DNA of 64,000 nucleotides, from the NCBI RefSeq assembly GCF_003026215.1, contig NZ_PYOC01000003.1, positions 310,001 through 374,000 of the forward strand. Direction: 5' to 3'. The position numbers were made by a program, and so were the translations under genes. Below the pieces are notes generated by a model that did not search any database, had not been told where the DNA came from, and saw only the letters and a program-made list of their open reading frames with translations. This DNA comes from Photobacterium indicum (GTDB taxonomy: Bacteria; Pseudomonadota; Gammaproteobacteria; Enterobacterales; Vibrionaceae). Positions 25,612 to 35,302 of this stretch are shown one piece after another (positions within the stretch are counted from its first letter, which is position 1; the number at the start of each line of letters is the position of its first letter).

Positions 25612-26007
25612 TCAGATACTGACTCTTAACTGTTCACCATTGTCTTCAATAAATCCAATGTGACAACCCGACTTCTCTTCGATTAATAATAATTGTTCTT
25701 CATCCAAAGAATATGGCAAAGAAATTACAATCTCATTAATGTTTTCTGAGCGTGCTAAACGCAACAAACGCACAAGATTACTGGCATCACTCACATTGGT
25801 AGAAAGCACTTTTAATGCTTGCATTTGCAACTGTTCAGAAACACTTAACCCGCTAGGTAGAGATGACCTCCATGATATCTCAAACGCAGGTATACACGCT
25901 TTTATCGCATCTAAAAAAGTGAATCGATGCTTACAAGACGCAGATAAGAATAACGTGTAATCAAACACTACTTTTTCTTTTTTTGAGGATGCGGCTAATA
26001 TTTCCAT
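25612..26007 (-). CDS. Hypothetical cytosolic protein
   Basis: 131 residues from ATG 26007, preceded by AAGGAAAAAT; an ATG eight codons upstream lacks a ribosome binding site. Not recognised. The central part (FLDAIKACIPAFEISWRSSL) and SENINEIVISLPYSLDEEQL look like a mixed alpha/beta fold without membrane segments. Single gene ending at the shared terminator. Confidence 0.55.
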   Translation of the reverse strand: MEILAASSKKEKVVFDYTLFLSASCKHRFTFLDAIKACIPAFEISWRSSLPSGLSVSEQLQMQALKVLSTNVSDASNLVRLLRLARSENINEIVISLPYSLDEEQLLLIEEKSGCHIGFIEDNGEQLRVSI

Positions 26008-26031
26008 ATTTTTCCTTAAAAGAAAAATCAC

Positions 26032-26535
26032 TTACCTTTAGCAATAGCTAGTGCAATTAATTGCATTCGCTATTTACTATACGATTAAGTTGTTTGGAAG
26101 ATATTCTAAGTTTTTAAAAACTTGCACTGGATCTTACTTTTAGAGCATGTAAATCAATACGCAAATACAATATAAACATACATTTAACACCCAGAAAACC
26201 TAACTAGATCATCTATCACACTAAACGTATAACTCTCTTTTTTTCGTAAGATTGCTAATAACAACTAGCATGAACTCAATTACTCACATTGACATTAACG
26301 TATAAGTTATTATTTTACTGGGTATAATTAGAAGGCGAAGATGTTAAATATTCTCCTAAAAAACACATACATCAATATCATTGATACTTAACACCAAAAT
26401 ATACTTCTTTATTATAATCTGAAAACTTTACGTGCATATTTTTGTTATTATTCATACGCATAAAAAAGCCCCAGATACTATTAATGGTTAATAGATTATC
26501 TGAGGCTTTTTAAAGTATTACTTACACACTACATT
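26032..26535. other. 504-bp AT-rich intergenic region
   Basis: Between the 25612 gene and fruA. It holds the fruA terminator at its right end. The rest (26040-26460) is very AT-rich and I see no gene, RNA or repeat in it. Confidence 0.45.
26465..26512 (-). terminator. Rho-independent terminator of the fruBKA operon
   Basis: AAAAGCC-C-CAGATA pairs with TATCTG-A-GGCTTTT around a loop; the minus-strand product ends in a run of U. It lies 24 bp after the fruA stop. Confidence 0.8.
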
Positions 26536-28275
26536 TTATGCTGTTGCTAATTGCTCTTGGTCTGATTTTTTCAAGAGTGCATAGCTAATACCTGTTACCA
26601 ATGTACCTGCCGCAATCGCCACTAAATACATAAGTGCTGGGCTAATCGCATTTGGAATAAGCAGAACAAACAGACCACCATGTGGTGCCATTAGTTGCGC
26701 ACCAAATAGCATCGACAATGCACCTGTTAACGCACCGCCTGCCATACAACATGGAATTACACGCATTGGATCGCGCGCTGCGAAAGGAATTGCACCTTCA
26801 GAGATAAAGCAAAGACCTAATACAAATGATGCTTTACCCGCTTCTGATTCGCTTGAGTTAAACTTACGTTTCGCAAGGAATGTGGCTAAACCCATACCCA
26901 TCGCAGGTACCATACCCGCAGCCATTACAGCTGCCATTGGTGCATAAGTTTGTGACGCTAATAGACCCACACCAAATGTATATGCCGCTTTGTTTACCGG
27001 ACCACCAAGGTCGAAACACATCATACAGCCAAGAATAATACCCAGCAGTACCGCGTTGGCAGAACCCATGTTATTCAAGAATTCAGTTAAGCCTGTCATT
27101 GCTGCAGCAACAGGGCCACCAACAACATAAATCATGATTAAACCCGTGATTAAACTCGCAACAAGCGGAATAATCAGTATTGGTTTAAGTGCTTCCATTG
27201 ATTGTGGTAGCTTCACTTTATCGGCTAAGAACTTCGCGCTGTAACCAGCAAGGAAACCTGCAACAATACCGCCAAGGAAACCAGCCCCCGTTGAACTCGC
27301 TAACATACCGCCAATTAAACCAGGTGCTAAACCCGGGCGATCAGCAATAGAGAAAGCAATAAAGCCGGCAAGCACTGGAACCATTAGTGCGAAGGCTGAA
27401 CCGCCACCAATTGTCATTAATGCCGCTGCTAATGTGCCTTCTTCTTTAAAGGCTTCAATACCAAAAACAAAAGAGAGAGCAATAGATAAACCACCAGCAA
27501 CAACCAGTGGTAACATGTGCGAAACACCCGTCATAAGGTGTTTATAGGCACCTGTTTTTTCTTGATTCTTAGCGCTAGAAGATGCACTGCCCGCTTCATG
27601 CTTGTATACCGATGCACTTGAAAAGGCTTTGTCCATTTCTTGCTTCGTTTTCTTCAGTGCTAAACCTGTGCTTGTTTTATACAGCTTTTTACCATCAAAG
27701 CGGGCTAAATCCACTTCGATATCAGCGGCAATGATCACAAGATCAGCAGCTGCAATTTCTTCATCGGTTAATTGGTTTTTAGCACCAACAGACCCACGAG
27801 TTTCAACTTTAATATCGTGACCTTGGCGCTGGCCTTCTTGCTCAAGCGCTTCAGCCGCCATGAACGTGTGTGCCACACCAGTAGGACACGCTGTAATAGC
27901 AACAATCTTCTTCTTACCAGATGTATTACTAACAGCAGCCTCTGCATTTTTTAGTTCAGGTGCTGACAACACAGCTGCCTTATCAACAGCAAGTTCTAAA
28001 TAAGCTTTAGGATCAGAGAAACAGGCAGATACTGCTGATTGATAAACTTTTTTACCCGCAAAACGTGATGTGTCAACCGCAGTGCTCGCTGCAATAACAA
28101 TGTAGTCTGCCGCTTTAATTTGTTCTGTTGTTAGTGATGTAGAAGCTGTAACGGTTGACTGACACTCAATGTCAGCATTCCATTTAAGCTCTGCTGCTGC
28201 TTTTTCTAATAAGCCAGCAGCAATTACGCTGTTGGCAATGCCACTAGGGCAAGCTGTTACGATTGCAATCTTCAT
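26536..28275 (-). CDS. fruA: PTS fructose transporter IIB'BC component
   Basis: 579 residues in the order IIB', IIB, IIC. The first domain starts KIAIVTACPSGIANSVIAAG (Cys9); the second has KKKIVAITACPTGVAHTFMA with the phosphorylated Cys near 130. From about 240 on, nine to ten membrane helices form IIC (LPLVVAGGLSIALSFVFGIE, and GAIPFAARDPMRVIPCCMAG near the sugar site). It imports fructose as fructose-1-phosphate. It is last in fruBKA, 21 bp after fruK, and should be repressed by FruR. Confidence 0.93.
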   Translation of the reverse strand: MKIAIVTACPSGIANSVIAAGLLEKAAAELKWNADIECQSTVTASTSLTTEQIKAADYIVIAASTAVDTSRFAGKKVYQSAVSACFSDPKAYLELAVDKAAVLSAPELKNAEAAVSNTSGKKKIVAITACPTGVAHTFMAAEALEQEGQRQGHDIKVETRGSVGAKNQLTDEEIAAADLVIIAADIEVDLARFDGKKLYKTSTGLALKKTKQEMDKAFSSASVYKHEAGSASSSAKNQEKTGAYKHLMTGVSHMLPLVVAGGLSIALSFVFGIEAFKEEGTLAAALMTIGGGSAFALMVPVLAGFIAFSIADRPGLAPGLIGGMLASSTGAGFLGGIVAGFLAGYSAKFLADKVKLPQSMEALKPILIIPLVASLITGLIMIYVVGGPVAAAMTGLTEFLNNMGSANAVLLGIILGCMMCFDLGGPVNKAAYTFGVGLLASQTYAPMAAVMAAGMVPAMGMGLATFLAKRKFNSSESEAGKASFVLGLCFISEGAIPFAARDPMRVIPCCMAGGALTGALSMLFGAQLMAPHGGLFVLLIPNAISPALMYLVAIAAGTLVTGISYALLKKSDQEQLATA

Positions 28276-28296
28276 GTTGATACCCTCATATCCGTG

Positions 28297-29328
28297 TTAG
28301 CACTTCACATTATTAATTGAATTATCCAGTTCGTTTGTACTTGCAAGTACACAACCAGAAATAGTGACTCTTTCTTTCATCGCATTAACCGCGTTAATGT
28401 CTTCAACGCCCACGCCGACTTGGCTGACAGCTAAAGCAGAAAGCGCAGTTGCGAAACGAAGAGTTTCTTGTTTCGACCACTTATTGATATGACCCCAGCA
28501 CATTCCAGCCACCAGCGTGTCACCAGCACCAACGGTACTAACAACCTGCATTTTTGGTGGTTGCGAACGTAACCAGCCTTCATTATTCAGCCACATCACA
28601 CCATCTGCACCTAAAGAAACCACTACATTAGCGATGCCTTGTTCAGCCAGTTGTTCTGCAACCTCTGTAAAATCGTGTTCTGTTGTTAACTCTCGCCCCG
28701 CCCACTGTGCAAGCTCTTCATCATTGGGCTTAACTAACCACGGGTTCTTGCTAAAGCCAGCCACTAATGCCGCTTTGCTGCTATCAAAAAGCACCTTTTT
28801 GCCTTCTTGATGTAAACGCGCGATCCAATCGGCACATAATTCAGGTGTAATGCCTGCTGGTAAACTGCCTGCAATTACAAATACGTCGTGTGTTTCTGCT
28901 AATTCAAATAACGTCTGTTCAAATCGATTTATATCATCTTGTGATACGGCCACACCCGGGAAATTGATGTCACTGACTTTTCCCGTACTTTCAACAAGTT
29001 TTACATTAATGCGGCTAGCACCCTTTACGCGAATAAACTTGTCTGTCGCGCCAATCTCTTCAAATAACTGGCAGAAAGGTTCTTGGTTATCTGCACCTAA
29101 TAGCCCCGTCACCGTTACATCTGCACCTAATTCAGCCAGCACTTTTGCCACGTTAACGCCTTTGCCTGCAGGATGAAGGCTACCTTTGTTCACAACATTA
29201 ACGGTGCCAAGGGACAATGAATCTAAGCTGCCAGTTAAATCCAATGCTGGGTTTAACGTAACAGTAACGACTTTAGGCTTAATTACGCCTGTCGCTATAG
29301 TTGTAGTTATAGCCGTCGTATCCATCAT
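28297..29328 (-). CDS. fruK: 1-phosphofructokinase
   Basis: 343 residues, PfkB family, with an N-terminal tail of about 20 residues beyond the usual start (TVTLNPALDLTG). PAGKGVNVAKVLAELGADVT is PfkB signature 1 and VGAGDTLVAGMCWGH contains signature 2 with the catalytic Asp. It phosphorylates fructose-1-phosphate to fructose-1,6-bisphosphate in the cytosol. Its ATG overlaps the fruB stop by one base (TAATG), so it is translationally coupled; the second ATG at 29325 is an alternative. Confidence 0.93.
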   Translation of the reverse strand: MMDTTAITTTIATGVIKPKVVTVTLNPALDLTGSLDSLSLGTVNVVNKGSLHPAGKGVNVAKVLAELGADVTVTGLLGADNQEPFCQLFEEIGATDKFIRVKGASRINVKLVESTGKVSDINFPGVAVSQDDINRFEQTLFELAETHDVFVIAGSLPAGITPELCADWIARLHQEGKKVLFDSSKAALVAGFSKNPWLVKPNDEELAQWAGRELTTEHDFTEVAEQLAEQGIANVVVSLGADGVMWLNNEGWLRSQPPKMQVVSTVGAGDTLVAGMCWGHINKWSKQETLRFATALSALAVSQVGVGVEDINAVNAMKERVTISGCVLASTNELDNSINNVKC

Positions 29329-30446
29329 TATTTACCCTCTCCTAAACCATCTGCAATTGCTTGACCAATCGATTCAAGTGCAAGTTCAGCGTCATCACCT
29401 TGAGCGGTAAATTGCAGTTCGTGTCCACATTTCACACCCAGTGCAATCACTTTCATCAAGCTTTTCGCATTCGCAGGTTTGCCCTCACCGTTAAGATTAA
29501 CCACCTGAATAGCGGAGGTGAATTTCTTCGCGACACTCACTAACATCGCACCAGGGCGAGCATGTAAGCCATGTGAATTGCGAATTTTGAACGATGCTGT
29601 AGAGCCTTCTAATGTTTCTTGAGTCAGTAAAGACACCACTTTTTCAGCATCTGCACTTGCCAATTTATCGGCTTGCGCTGTATAGACAAGCTGCGTTATA
29701 AAGCCTAAATTTGATACATGTGCGCTGTTACACGCTGCCACCATAATCAAACCTTTAACGGCTTGACCACTCTCTTCAAATGCCACAGCAGGAGTAACAA
29801 AAGACAGTGCAGTACGAGACACATCTTGATTGCTTTTTGCTAACCAAATTCCTTGCCCTAAATGCGTAGCACCTGTTGCAATCGCATCTGCCACACAACC
29901 ATTACCTGCAAACTGGCGATTCTTAATAAGCCCAGCCGCAACTGCTGTTAGTTGAATCAAATCTGTTGCTGGGAATGCCAATTGAACAAGATCTGTATCA
30001 AATTCGGCTTCTAATTGCGCTTCGCCATTTAAGATAGAAATGATGCCACTTTCGCTCTCGCAATTTTTTAATTTCTCTTCAACGCCATCAGCTGAAAGCA
30101 CTTTCGTTAGCTGCTTCAAAATACCAAGGTGCTCATCAGATTTAGCGGCAATACCAATCGCTAAATACACCGTTTTGCCATTGCCCCAGTTAACACCTTG
30201 TGGGAAATGATGCACTTTCACGCCAGTCTGCTTCACCAAACTGCGAGTATCTGTTGTACCGTGTGGAATCGCGATACCGTTACCTAAGAATGTGGAATTT
30301 TGCGCTTCACGTGCAAGCATGCCATTCACATACCCAGTTTCTACTAGCCCTTGTGTTTCAAGGCTTGCTGCTAATGCTTTAATCGCATCTTCTTTATTGG
30401 TAGCGGTTTGCTTTAACTGAATATCGTTCTGAGATAGTGACAACAT
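29328..30446 (-). CDS. fruB: Fructose PTS diphosphoryl transfer protein (IIA-FPr)
   Basis: 372 residues. The IIA-Fru domain (about 1-145) has NGIAIPHGT with phosphorylated His62. A middle domain of about 130 residues links to an HPr-like domain from about 286 on (NSHGLHARPGAMLVSVAKKF, His295). It passes phosphate from Enzyme I to FruA. First gene of the operon, transcribed divergently from fruR across the Cra-type operators. Confidence 0.93.
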   Translation of the reverse strand: MLSLSQNDIQLKQTATNKEDAIKALAASLETQGLVETGYVNGMLAREAQNSTFLGNGIAIPHGTTDTRSLVKQTGVKVHHFPQGVNWGNGKTVYLAIGIAAKSDEHLGILKQLTKVLSADGVEEKLKNCESESGIISILNGEAQLEAEFDTDLVQLAFPATDLIQLTAVAAGLIKNRQFAGNGCVADAIATGATHLGQGIWLAKSNQDVSRTALSFVTPAVAFEESGQAVKGLIMVAACNSAHVSNLGFITQLVYTAQADKLASADAEKVVSLLTQETLEGSTASFKIRNSHGLHARPGAMLVSVAKKFTSAIQVVNLNGEGKPANAKSLMKVIALGVKCGHELQFTAQGDDAELALESIGQAIADGLGEGK

Positions 30447-30581
30447 GAATTCACTCCACTGGATTTCTGTCTTCTATTTGTCTGATTAGTACTAATAACC
30501 GAGGTGAAAATCTCTATTCATACCCAGTTAACATACCCATCGACACGTCGTGTAATTATAAGTTGATACTTCAACCTAAAA

Positions 30582-30597
30582 GCTGAATCGTTTCAGC
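30582..30597. promoter_or_regulatory. FruR/Cra-type operator 1
   Basis: GCTGAATCGTTTCAGC, a palindrome fitting the Cra consensus (TGAA-WCG-TTTCA type). It lies between the divergent fruB and fruR genes. Confidence 0.8.
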
Positions 30598-30648
30598 TTT
30601 TGCTGAAATTAAAAGTTTCAGTAAAGCCACTTAACATTTTAGAGCTTT

Positions 30649-30664
30649 GCTGAAACCTTTCAGC
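30649..30664. promoter_or_regulatory. FruR/Cra-type operator 2
   Basis: GCTGAAACCTTTCAGC, near-perfect palindrome, same type as operator 1. Further TGAAA/TTTCA half sites lie between them (30602-30621). Confidence 0.75.
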
Positions 30665-30670
30665 AGACAT

Positions 30671-30686
30671 ACTGAATCGTTTCAGC
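30671..30686. promoter_or_regulatory. FruR/Cra-type operator 3
   Basis: ACTGAATCGTTTCAGC, palindrome, 22 bp from operator 2 centre to centre (two helical turns) and about 90 bp from operator 1, allowing cooperative binding. Closest to fruR. Confidence 0.78.
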
Positions 30687-30786
30687 TATGATTGCAATTG
30701 TTCTATAAAGGATCATTTGCGATTATATGATCAAGCGCACAAATCTCTTTTTAATCTCTATTATAAGCAAACGATAAGAACTCATC

Positions 30787-31770
30787 ATGACGTTAGATGA
30801 AATTGCAAAATTAGCTGGTGTATCTCGCACAACAGCTAGCTATGTTATTAATGGCAAAGCTAGCAAATATCGGATCAGTGAAAAAACACAAGTAAAGGTA
30901 ATGGCAGTTGTTAATGAGCATAACTTCCGCCCAGATCACGCTGCGACCTCTCTTCGTGCAGGCAGTAGCCGATCGTTTGGTTTAATCATTCCCGATCTAG
31001 AAAACAGTAGTTATGCCAAATTAGCGAAATTACTCGAAAGAAATGCGCGTAAAGCAGGCTATCAATTGATCATCTCGTGTTCTGATGATGATCCAGATAC
31101 AGAAATGAAAGTTGCAGAAACACTATTAAGCCGTCGTATCGATGCGCTGCTTGTTGCCAGTGTCCTGCCTGCTGATAATGATTTTTATCCACGCATTCAA
31201 ACTGGTGGCGTACCTGTTATTGCACTCGACCGTGCGTTAGACGATGAAATTTTTGCCAGTGTAATAAGTGAAGATTTAGAGGGGGCATTTGAGCTTACTC
31301 AGACCCTCCTCAATAAAGGTGTGAATAGCATTGGGTTGGTGGGAGCTGTACCTGAGCTAGGTGTGTCGAAAGAACGTGAGCAAGGTTTTTTAACGGCTAT
31401 TCGTCGTCATCAACCTGATATCAACATGCACATTGCTTATGGCGATCATTTCAGCCAAGAACAAGGGCAAAAACAGCTGCAACAATGGATTGATTCAGGC
31501 CATTTCCCTGACGCAATTCTTGCTACCTCTTATACCTTATTTGAAGGCATTCTTGATTGCTTACTGGCTAATCCCGAATTAATGTCGAAAATTCATTTAG
31601 CAACATTTGGTGACAACCGTTTATTGGATTTTTTACCCATTAAAATTCAATCGTTACCCCAACAATTTGAGCTAATTGCAGACAATGCCCTAGAGCTAGC
31701 ACTCAATGCCGCAGCTGGGCGCTATCGTACCGGAGTTGAAGTTGTACCAAGAAAAATAAAAAGACGATAA
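30787..31770 (+). CDS. fruR: Fructose operon repressor FruR/Cra (LacI family)
   Basis: 327 residues. The N-terminal helix-turn-helix reads MTLDEIAKLAGVSRTTASYV with the LacI hinge after it, and residues 60-325 form the periplasmic-binding-protein-like domain (SFGLIIPDLENSSYAKLAKL opens it). It binds the three operators upstream and should release on fructose-1-phosphate or related signal. In the window the clear target is fruBKA and itself. Confidence 0.92.
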   Translation: MTLDEIAKLAGVSRTTASYVINGKASKYRISEKTQVKVMAVVNEHNFRPDHAATSLRAGSSRSFGLIIPDLENSSYAKLAKLLERNARKAGYQLIISCSDDDPDTEMKVAETLLSRRIDALLVASVLPADNDFYPRIQTGGVPVIALDRALDDEIFASVISEDLEGAFELTQTLLNKGVNSIGLVGAVPELGVSKEREQGFLTAIRRHQPDINMHIAYGDHFSQEQGQKQLQQWIDSGHFPDAILATSYTLFEGILDCLLANPELMSKIHLATFGDNRLLDFLPIKIQSLPQQFELIADNALELALNAAAGRYRTGVEVVPRKIKRR

Positions 31771-31873
31771 CGTAAAAATAGGGCTGTGAGTGATGTGAAT
31801 AAGGAGAATTCAGCCTATATTCACATTAACTCAATTAACGTTACAGCTACGTTCAATATTAAGAAGAAACGTT

Positions 31874-32398
31874 ATGACACGTTTTACTCGTCATCAAATT
31901 TGGTTTCACTGGCTTAGCCTACTACTTATTGCCATTACCTATGCAGCCATTGAGCTGAAAGGTATTGTGCCTAAATCAACCCCTTGGCATGACTACCTTA
32001 AAATCATTCATTTCAATGTAGGTTGTTTTGTCTTGGTTTTGATGTGTATTCGGCTTTACTTTCAGCGCAATCAGGTAACACCCGAAATTACTCCCCGTCC
32101 TCCCCAATGGCAGTTAACCTTGTCGAAGGTTATACACTACATCATGTATGCAGCCTTTATTCTTTTACCCTTATTAGGGTTAATCATGCTTGCTGTCGGG
32201 GGTAAGCAATGGGATCTAGTAGGAATACCCATGCCTGCCTTTTCAGTACCAGATAAAGAAACCTCAAAGTCGATTAAGGAAATTCACGAAACTATTGCCG
32301 ACATTGGATATTTCTTGATTGCATTACATGCAGGGGCTGCTATTTATCATCACTATGTGGTGAAAGACAATACGCTACAGCGGATGCTACCTAAATAG
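31874..32398 (+). CDS. Cytochrome b561 family protein
   Basis: 174 residues, four membrane helices. RHQIWFHWLSLLLIAITYAA has the first haem His, and further His residues occur in IIHFNVG, VIHYIMY and ALHAGAAIYHHYV, as needed for two b-haems. It moves electrons at the inner membrane, often to quinone. It has its own ribosome binding site AAGAAGAAACGTT. A bidirectional terminator follows. Confidence 0.88.
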   Translation: MTRFTRHQIWFHWLSLLLIAITYAAIELKGIVPKSTPWHDYLKIIHFNVGCFVLVLMCIRLYFQRNQVTPEITPRPPQWQLTLSKVIHYIMYAAFILLPLLGLIMLAVGGKQWDLVGIPMPAFSVPDKETSKSIKEIHETIADIGYFLIALHAGAAIYHHYVVKDNTLQRMLPK

Positions 32399-32423
32399 CA
32401 TTCTCACATCGCCGTTAACAAAA

Positions 32424-32459
32424 AAGAGAGCCTATTCGTTACGACTAATAGGCTCTCTT
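32424..32459. terminator. Bidirectional Rho-independent terminator
   Basis: AAGAGAGCCTATT and AATAGGCTCTCTT are perfect 13-bp arms with a 10-base loop, between convergent cytochrome b561 and GTPase genes. Confidence 0.88.
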
Positions 32460-32466
32460 CTTACCA

Positions 32467-34080
32467 TCAAGTAGAGTACTTATCTGCATCTCTTAACTGT
32501 TTAAACGCCACTTTACTTAAACGAAAAAGACGTTTGGCTTGATTGAGATAATCGGTTTTATCACCCTCAACTCTTCGACGATTAAGCTGCGTATTAACGC
32601 CATCTTCATACGCAAACTGTAACAACACCCCTATTTCATCGAGATTAAACGCCGCCTTGTCTTCACTAACGCACACCGGAATAATATGATCAGGCGATAA
32701 CAATTCTTGGTTATATTCAACGGCGGCTTTAATGGTTTTTGCTTTGGCTGTTGTTGGCTGCTCTAAATTGTAAGGTGGTTGCCACTCTTGCACAGGCTGA
32801 AGGCGATCAACTTGATTAACCAATGCCAATATCTGCGGTTTTTTTCGTGATCGGTTTTTCGGTTGTGTATAAAATTCCTCAACAGCTGCTTTGAGATGAG
32901 TGTCTAGTGTTCTAGCTGATTGATTGGCTTTGAGTACCCACAAGACAAGATCACTGTTAGCAATTTGATCAACAATCAAAGCTTCTGTTTTAGGATTTCC
33001 ATCAATACCAGGAAGATCGATCAAATGGATCAGATCGACACCATCGACTTCGCATTTATGAACATGAATACTGTCGGTTGAAGGAATAGCACTGACTTCT
33101 GCAACCATACTGCCAACCACGGCATTCACCACCGATGATTTTCCCGCACTTACTTGCCCAATAACAGCAACCCGCAATGGTTCGATATTAGGTTCGACTC
33201 GCGCACGATCTTTGGTGACAACGTCACTTTCGGCAAGTTCTGTGTCTCTGGCTTTAAACCTACCACTGTATAAATCGATCGCCACGGAAACCACTTCCTG
33301 TAACAACGTCTTCTTCAAGCGATGCTGTACATCGGCGCTCACTTCATCAAAAAGCCGGCCAATAATCTGACTTCTAGCTTCGGCAATCCAGCCTGCTGGG
33401 GTAACGGCACGAAATATACGATAAACATCGTACACTTTCTTCGCGGTGTCCATTTTGTCTTTGTGTGCATACCCTTGCTTGATAGTGGTTAGCTTTATTT
33501 TTTCTGAAAATGGGATATTTTCTTTAAGGAAGATACGATAACGATGGCTTACCTCTTCTACCATCAATAAAAATTCAGGGGCAGTAAATGCTAAATCGTG
33601 AGCGGTGGCATTGGGCGCATATTCGCAGGCAACGCGGGAAGCTAATTCGAAGCCATGTTCACGCAAACTGCCCCACTCATCATCGCTATCTAGTTTCTGC
33701 TGAATAGTCGTATTGAGTTTTTTCCACACTTGAAGATCAAATTCAGACCATTCTGCATTAGGTTCGACAGTGGCTTTCTCAAGATCATCGTCAGTTAAAC
33801 GATCCTGCTGCGATCCGTCTTGGCTTTGCTTAAACTGGTCTTGTTCAAACAGGCTCTGTTTAGTCATCTTTTGTTTAAAGAAAAGAAATGGCAAAAAGAT
33901 AACTAAACAAAATACGGCTGATAAACCTAAAAATAACAGCCATTGCCCATTTTCAAACAATGACACCGCACCAAAAACAGCCAGAATAATGAAGGGAATG
34001 AATATCGCCGTAATCATTAAGGGCACAAAACCATAAGATAAACGGCTCAATAATCGATAACTATTTTTAAGCTGTTTCAT
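32467..34080 (-). CDS. Membrane-anchored dynamin-like/Era-like GTPase
   Basis: 537 residues. Two membrane helices near the N-terminus (about 15-70) anchor it; an acidic linker follows. The GTPase domain starts near 300: VAVIGQVSAGKSSVVNAVVG (G1), STDSIHVH (G2 Thr/Ser region), LIDLPGIDG (G3) and LALVNQVDRL (G4, NQVD in place of NKxD). The C-terminus is basic and helical. It overlaps the preceding GTPase gene by 4 bp, so the two are made together. The role is unknown; membrane remodelling or envelope stress functions are guesses. Confidence 0.78.
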   Translation of the reverse strand: MKQLKNSYRLLSRLSYGFVPLMITAIFIPFIILAVFGAVSLFENGQWLLFLGLSAVFCLVIFLPFLFFKQKMTKQSLFEQDQFKQSQDGSQQDRLTDDDLEKATVEPNAEWSEFDLQVWKKLNTTIQQKLDSDDEWGSLREHGFELASRVACEYAPNATAHDLAFTAPEFLLMVEEVSHRYRIFLKENIPFSEKIKLTTIKQGYAHKDKMDTAKKVYDVYRIFRAVTPAGWIAEARSQIIGRLFDEVSADVQHRLKKTLLQEVVSVAIDLYSGRFKARDTELAESDVVTKDRARVEPNIEPLRVAVIGQVSAGKSSVVNAVVGSMVAEVSAIPSTDSIHVHKCEVDGVDLIHLIDLPGIDGNPKTEALIVDQIANSDLVLWVLKANQSARTLDTHLKAAVEEFYTQPKNRSRKKPQILALVNQVDRLQPVQEWQPPYNLEQPTTAKAKTIKAAVEYNQELLSPDHIIPVCVSEDKAAFNLDEIGVLLQFAYEDGVNTQLNRRRVEGDKTDYLNQAKRLFRLSKVAFKQLRDADKYST

Positions 34081-35267
34081 CTCTTGCCCTGCTTCAATTC
34101 TGATTTCATATCGCTGGTATGCTTACTTTGGCGCTTTTCTAGCGTATCCGTTTTGTGCATTTCAGTTTCAGCGACATTTTTAATACTTTCAAACGCTTGC
34201 TCAAAAACGGCTTTCATTTCTTCTTTTGTTACCGATTCATCTTTACTCTTATGGTATAGGTACTTACATGCCGCACGACCAATCGCGTATGTCGATGAAA
34301 AGCTCATTGCTGCTGCTGTTGCACTGCCTATCGTTTGACCATAAGCCGGAATGAATTTCACCAACTGCCGAATACCCAACTTCGAAAGATACTGCACCAT
34401 AAAACCCGTGCCCAACGTGCCTATAAACTCAATGAAATCTTGTTTAGTCCACTCGATGCCGTATTGATTGCCTAAACTGTGCAGCATCTTTCCTTGTATC
34501 GCGGGCACCGAGACAAACCCGACAGCAGGTATAGCATCACTTGCACCAGCAGTGCCGGCATACCACAGCACTTCGGTTTTCAATTTATTGAAATTACCTT
34601 CTTCACGAGAAATATGTGCTTTGGTATTCGTGAATAAACTTAAAATAGGTAGCATCTCTGCCAAGGTGGTTTTCAGTGTATCAAGCCCAATTACGTCACC
34701 TGTTTCAGGTGAGAAATCAGCTTGAATAGACTGCACGATCCCTCCCAAAACATGTTCAATTTGGGTTTGATTGTGCAAGATAGCTTGCTGTTGCTCGGTG
34801 TGAGAACCCAGTGAACTAATGGCGGTATGAACAATCAAAAAGTGCTTGATATCGCCAGATTTTTTAATCTGTTTAAGTGCATTCAGTACATCACTTTGTT
34901 CAGGCTCTTCTGCTTTTAGCACCACAATTAAGGCATGGCTTCGATCTTTACAGGCTTGAATATCTTCATGAGGATCGTAATCTGCTTCAGATAATCCGCG
35001 CGTATCAAGAAAGCACAGTAATGGATTGTCGGCGGGATAATGATAACTATGTGCCGTTTGGGTACAGGGTTTAAAACCATTGCCAATTTCAACGGCCGAA
35101 TTACCCGTTAAGGCTTGAATTAATGTCGACTTACCCGCGCCCGTTTTACCTAACAACCACAATGTGGGTAAATGCTGCTGCCATTCTGTGAATGCGGGCT
35201 CGATATTAGGGTTCACCGACGGATTCATGTAGCTAAATACTTTCTTGAAAAAGCTATTCATTGCCAT
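34077..35267 (-). CDS. GTPase with C-terminal DUF697-type hydrophobic domain
   Basis: 396 residues. LWLLGKTGAGKSTLIQALTG is the P-loop, with CFLDTRGLSEADYDP as the G3 block; no clear NKxD is visible. Residues 230-340 hold hydrophobic Gly/Ala-rich segments (SDAIPAVGFVSVPAIQGKML, then PAYGQTIGSATAAAMSFSST) as in YcjF/DUF697 proteins. The charged tail is helical. It is the upstream gene of a two-gene operon with the GTPase 32467-34080. Together they form a paired GTPase module of unknown task. Confidence 0.8.
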   Translation of the reverse strand: MAMNSFFKKVFSYMNPSVNPNIEPAFTEWQQHLPTLWLLGKTGAGKSTLIQALTGNSAVEIGNGFKPCTQTAHSYHYPADNPLLCFLDTRGLSEADYDPHEDIQACKDRSHALIVVLKAEEPEQSDVLNALKQIKKSGDIKHFLIVHTAISSLGSHTEQQQAILHNQTQIEHVLGGIVQSIQADFSPETGDVIGLDTLKTTLAEMLPILSLFTNTKAHISREEGNFNKLKTEVLWYAGTAGASDAIPAVGFVSVPAIQGKMLHSLGNQYGIEWTKQDFIEFIGTLGTGFMVQYLSKLGIRQLVKFIPAYGQTIGSATAAAMSFSSTYAIGRAACKYLYHKSKDESVTKEEMKAVFEQAFESIKNVAETEMHKTDTLEKRQSKHTSDMKSELKQGKR

Positions 35268-35302
35268 ACGCGATTCTTATTCTCTACTTACGTGATGCAT
35301 AT

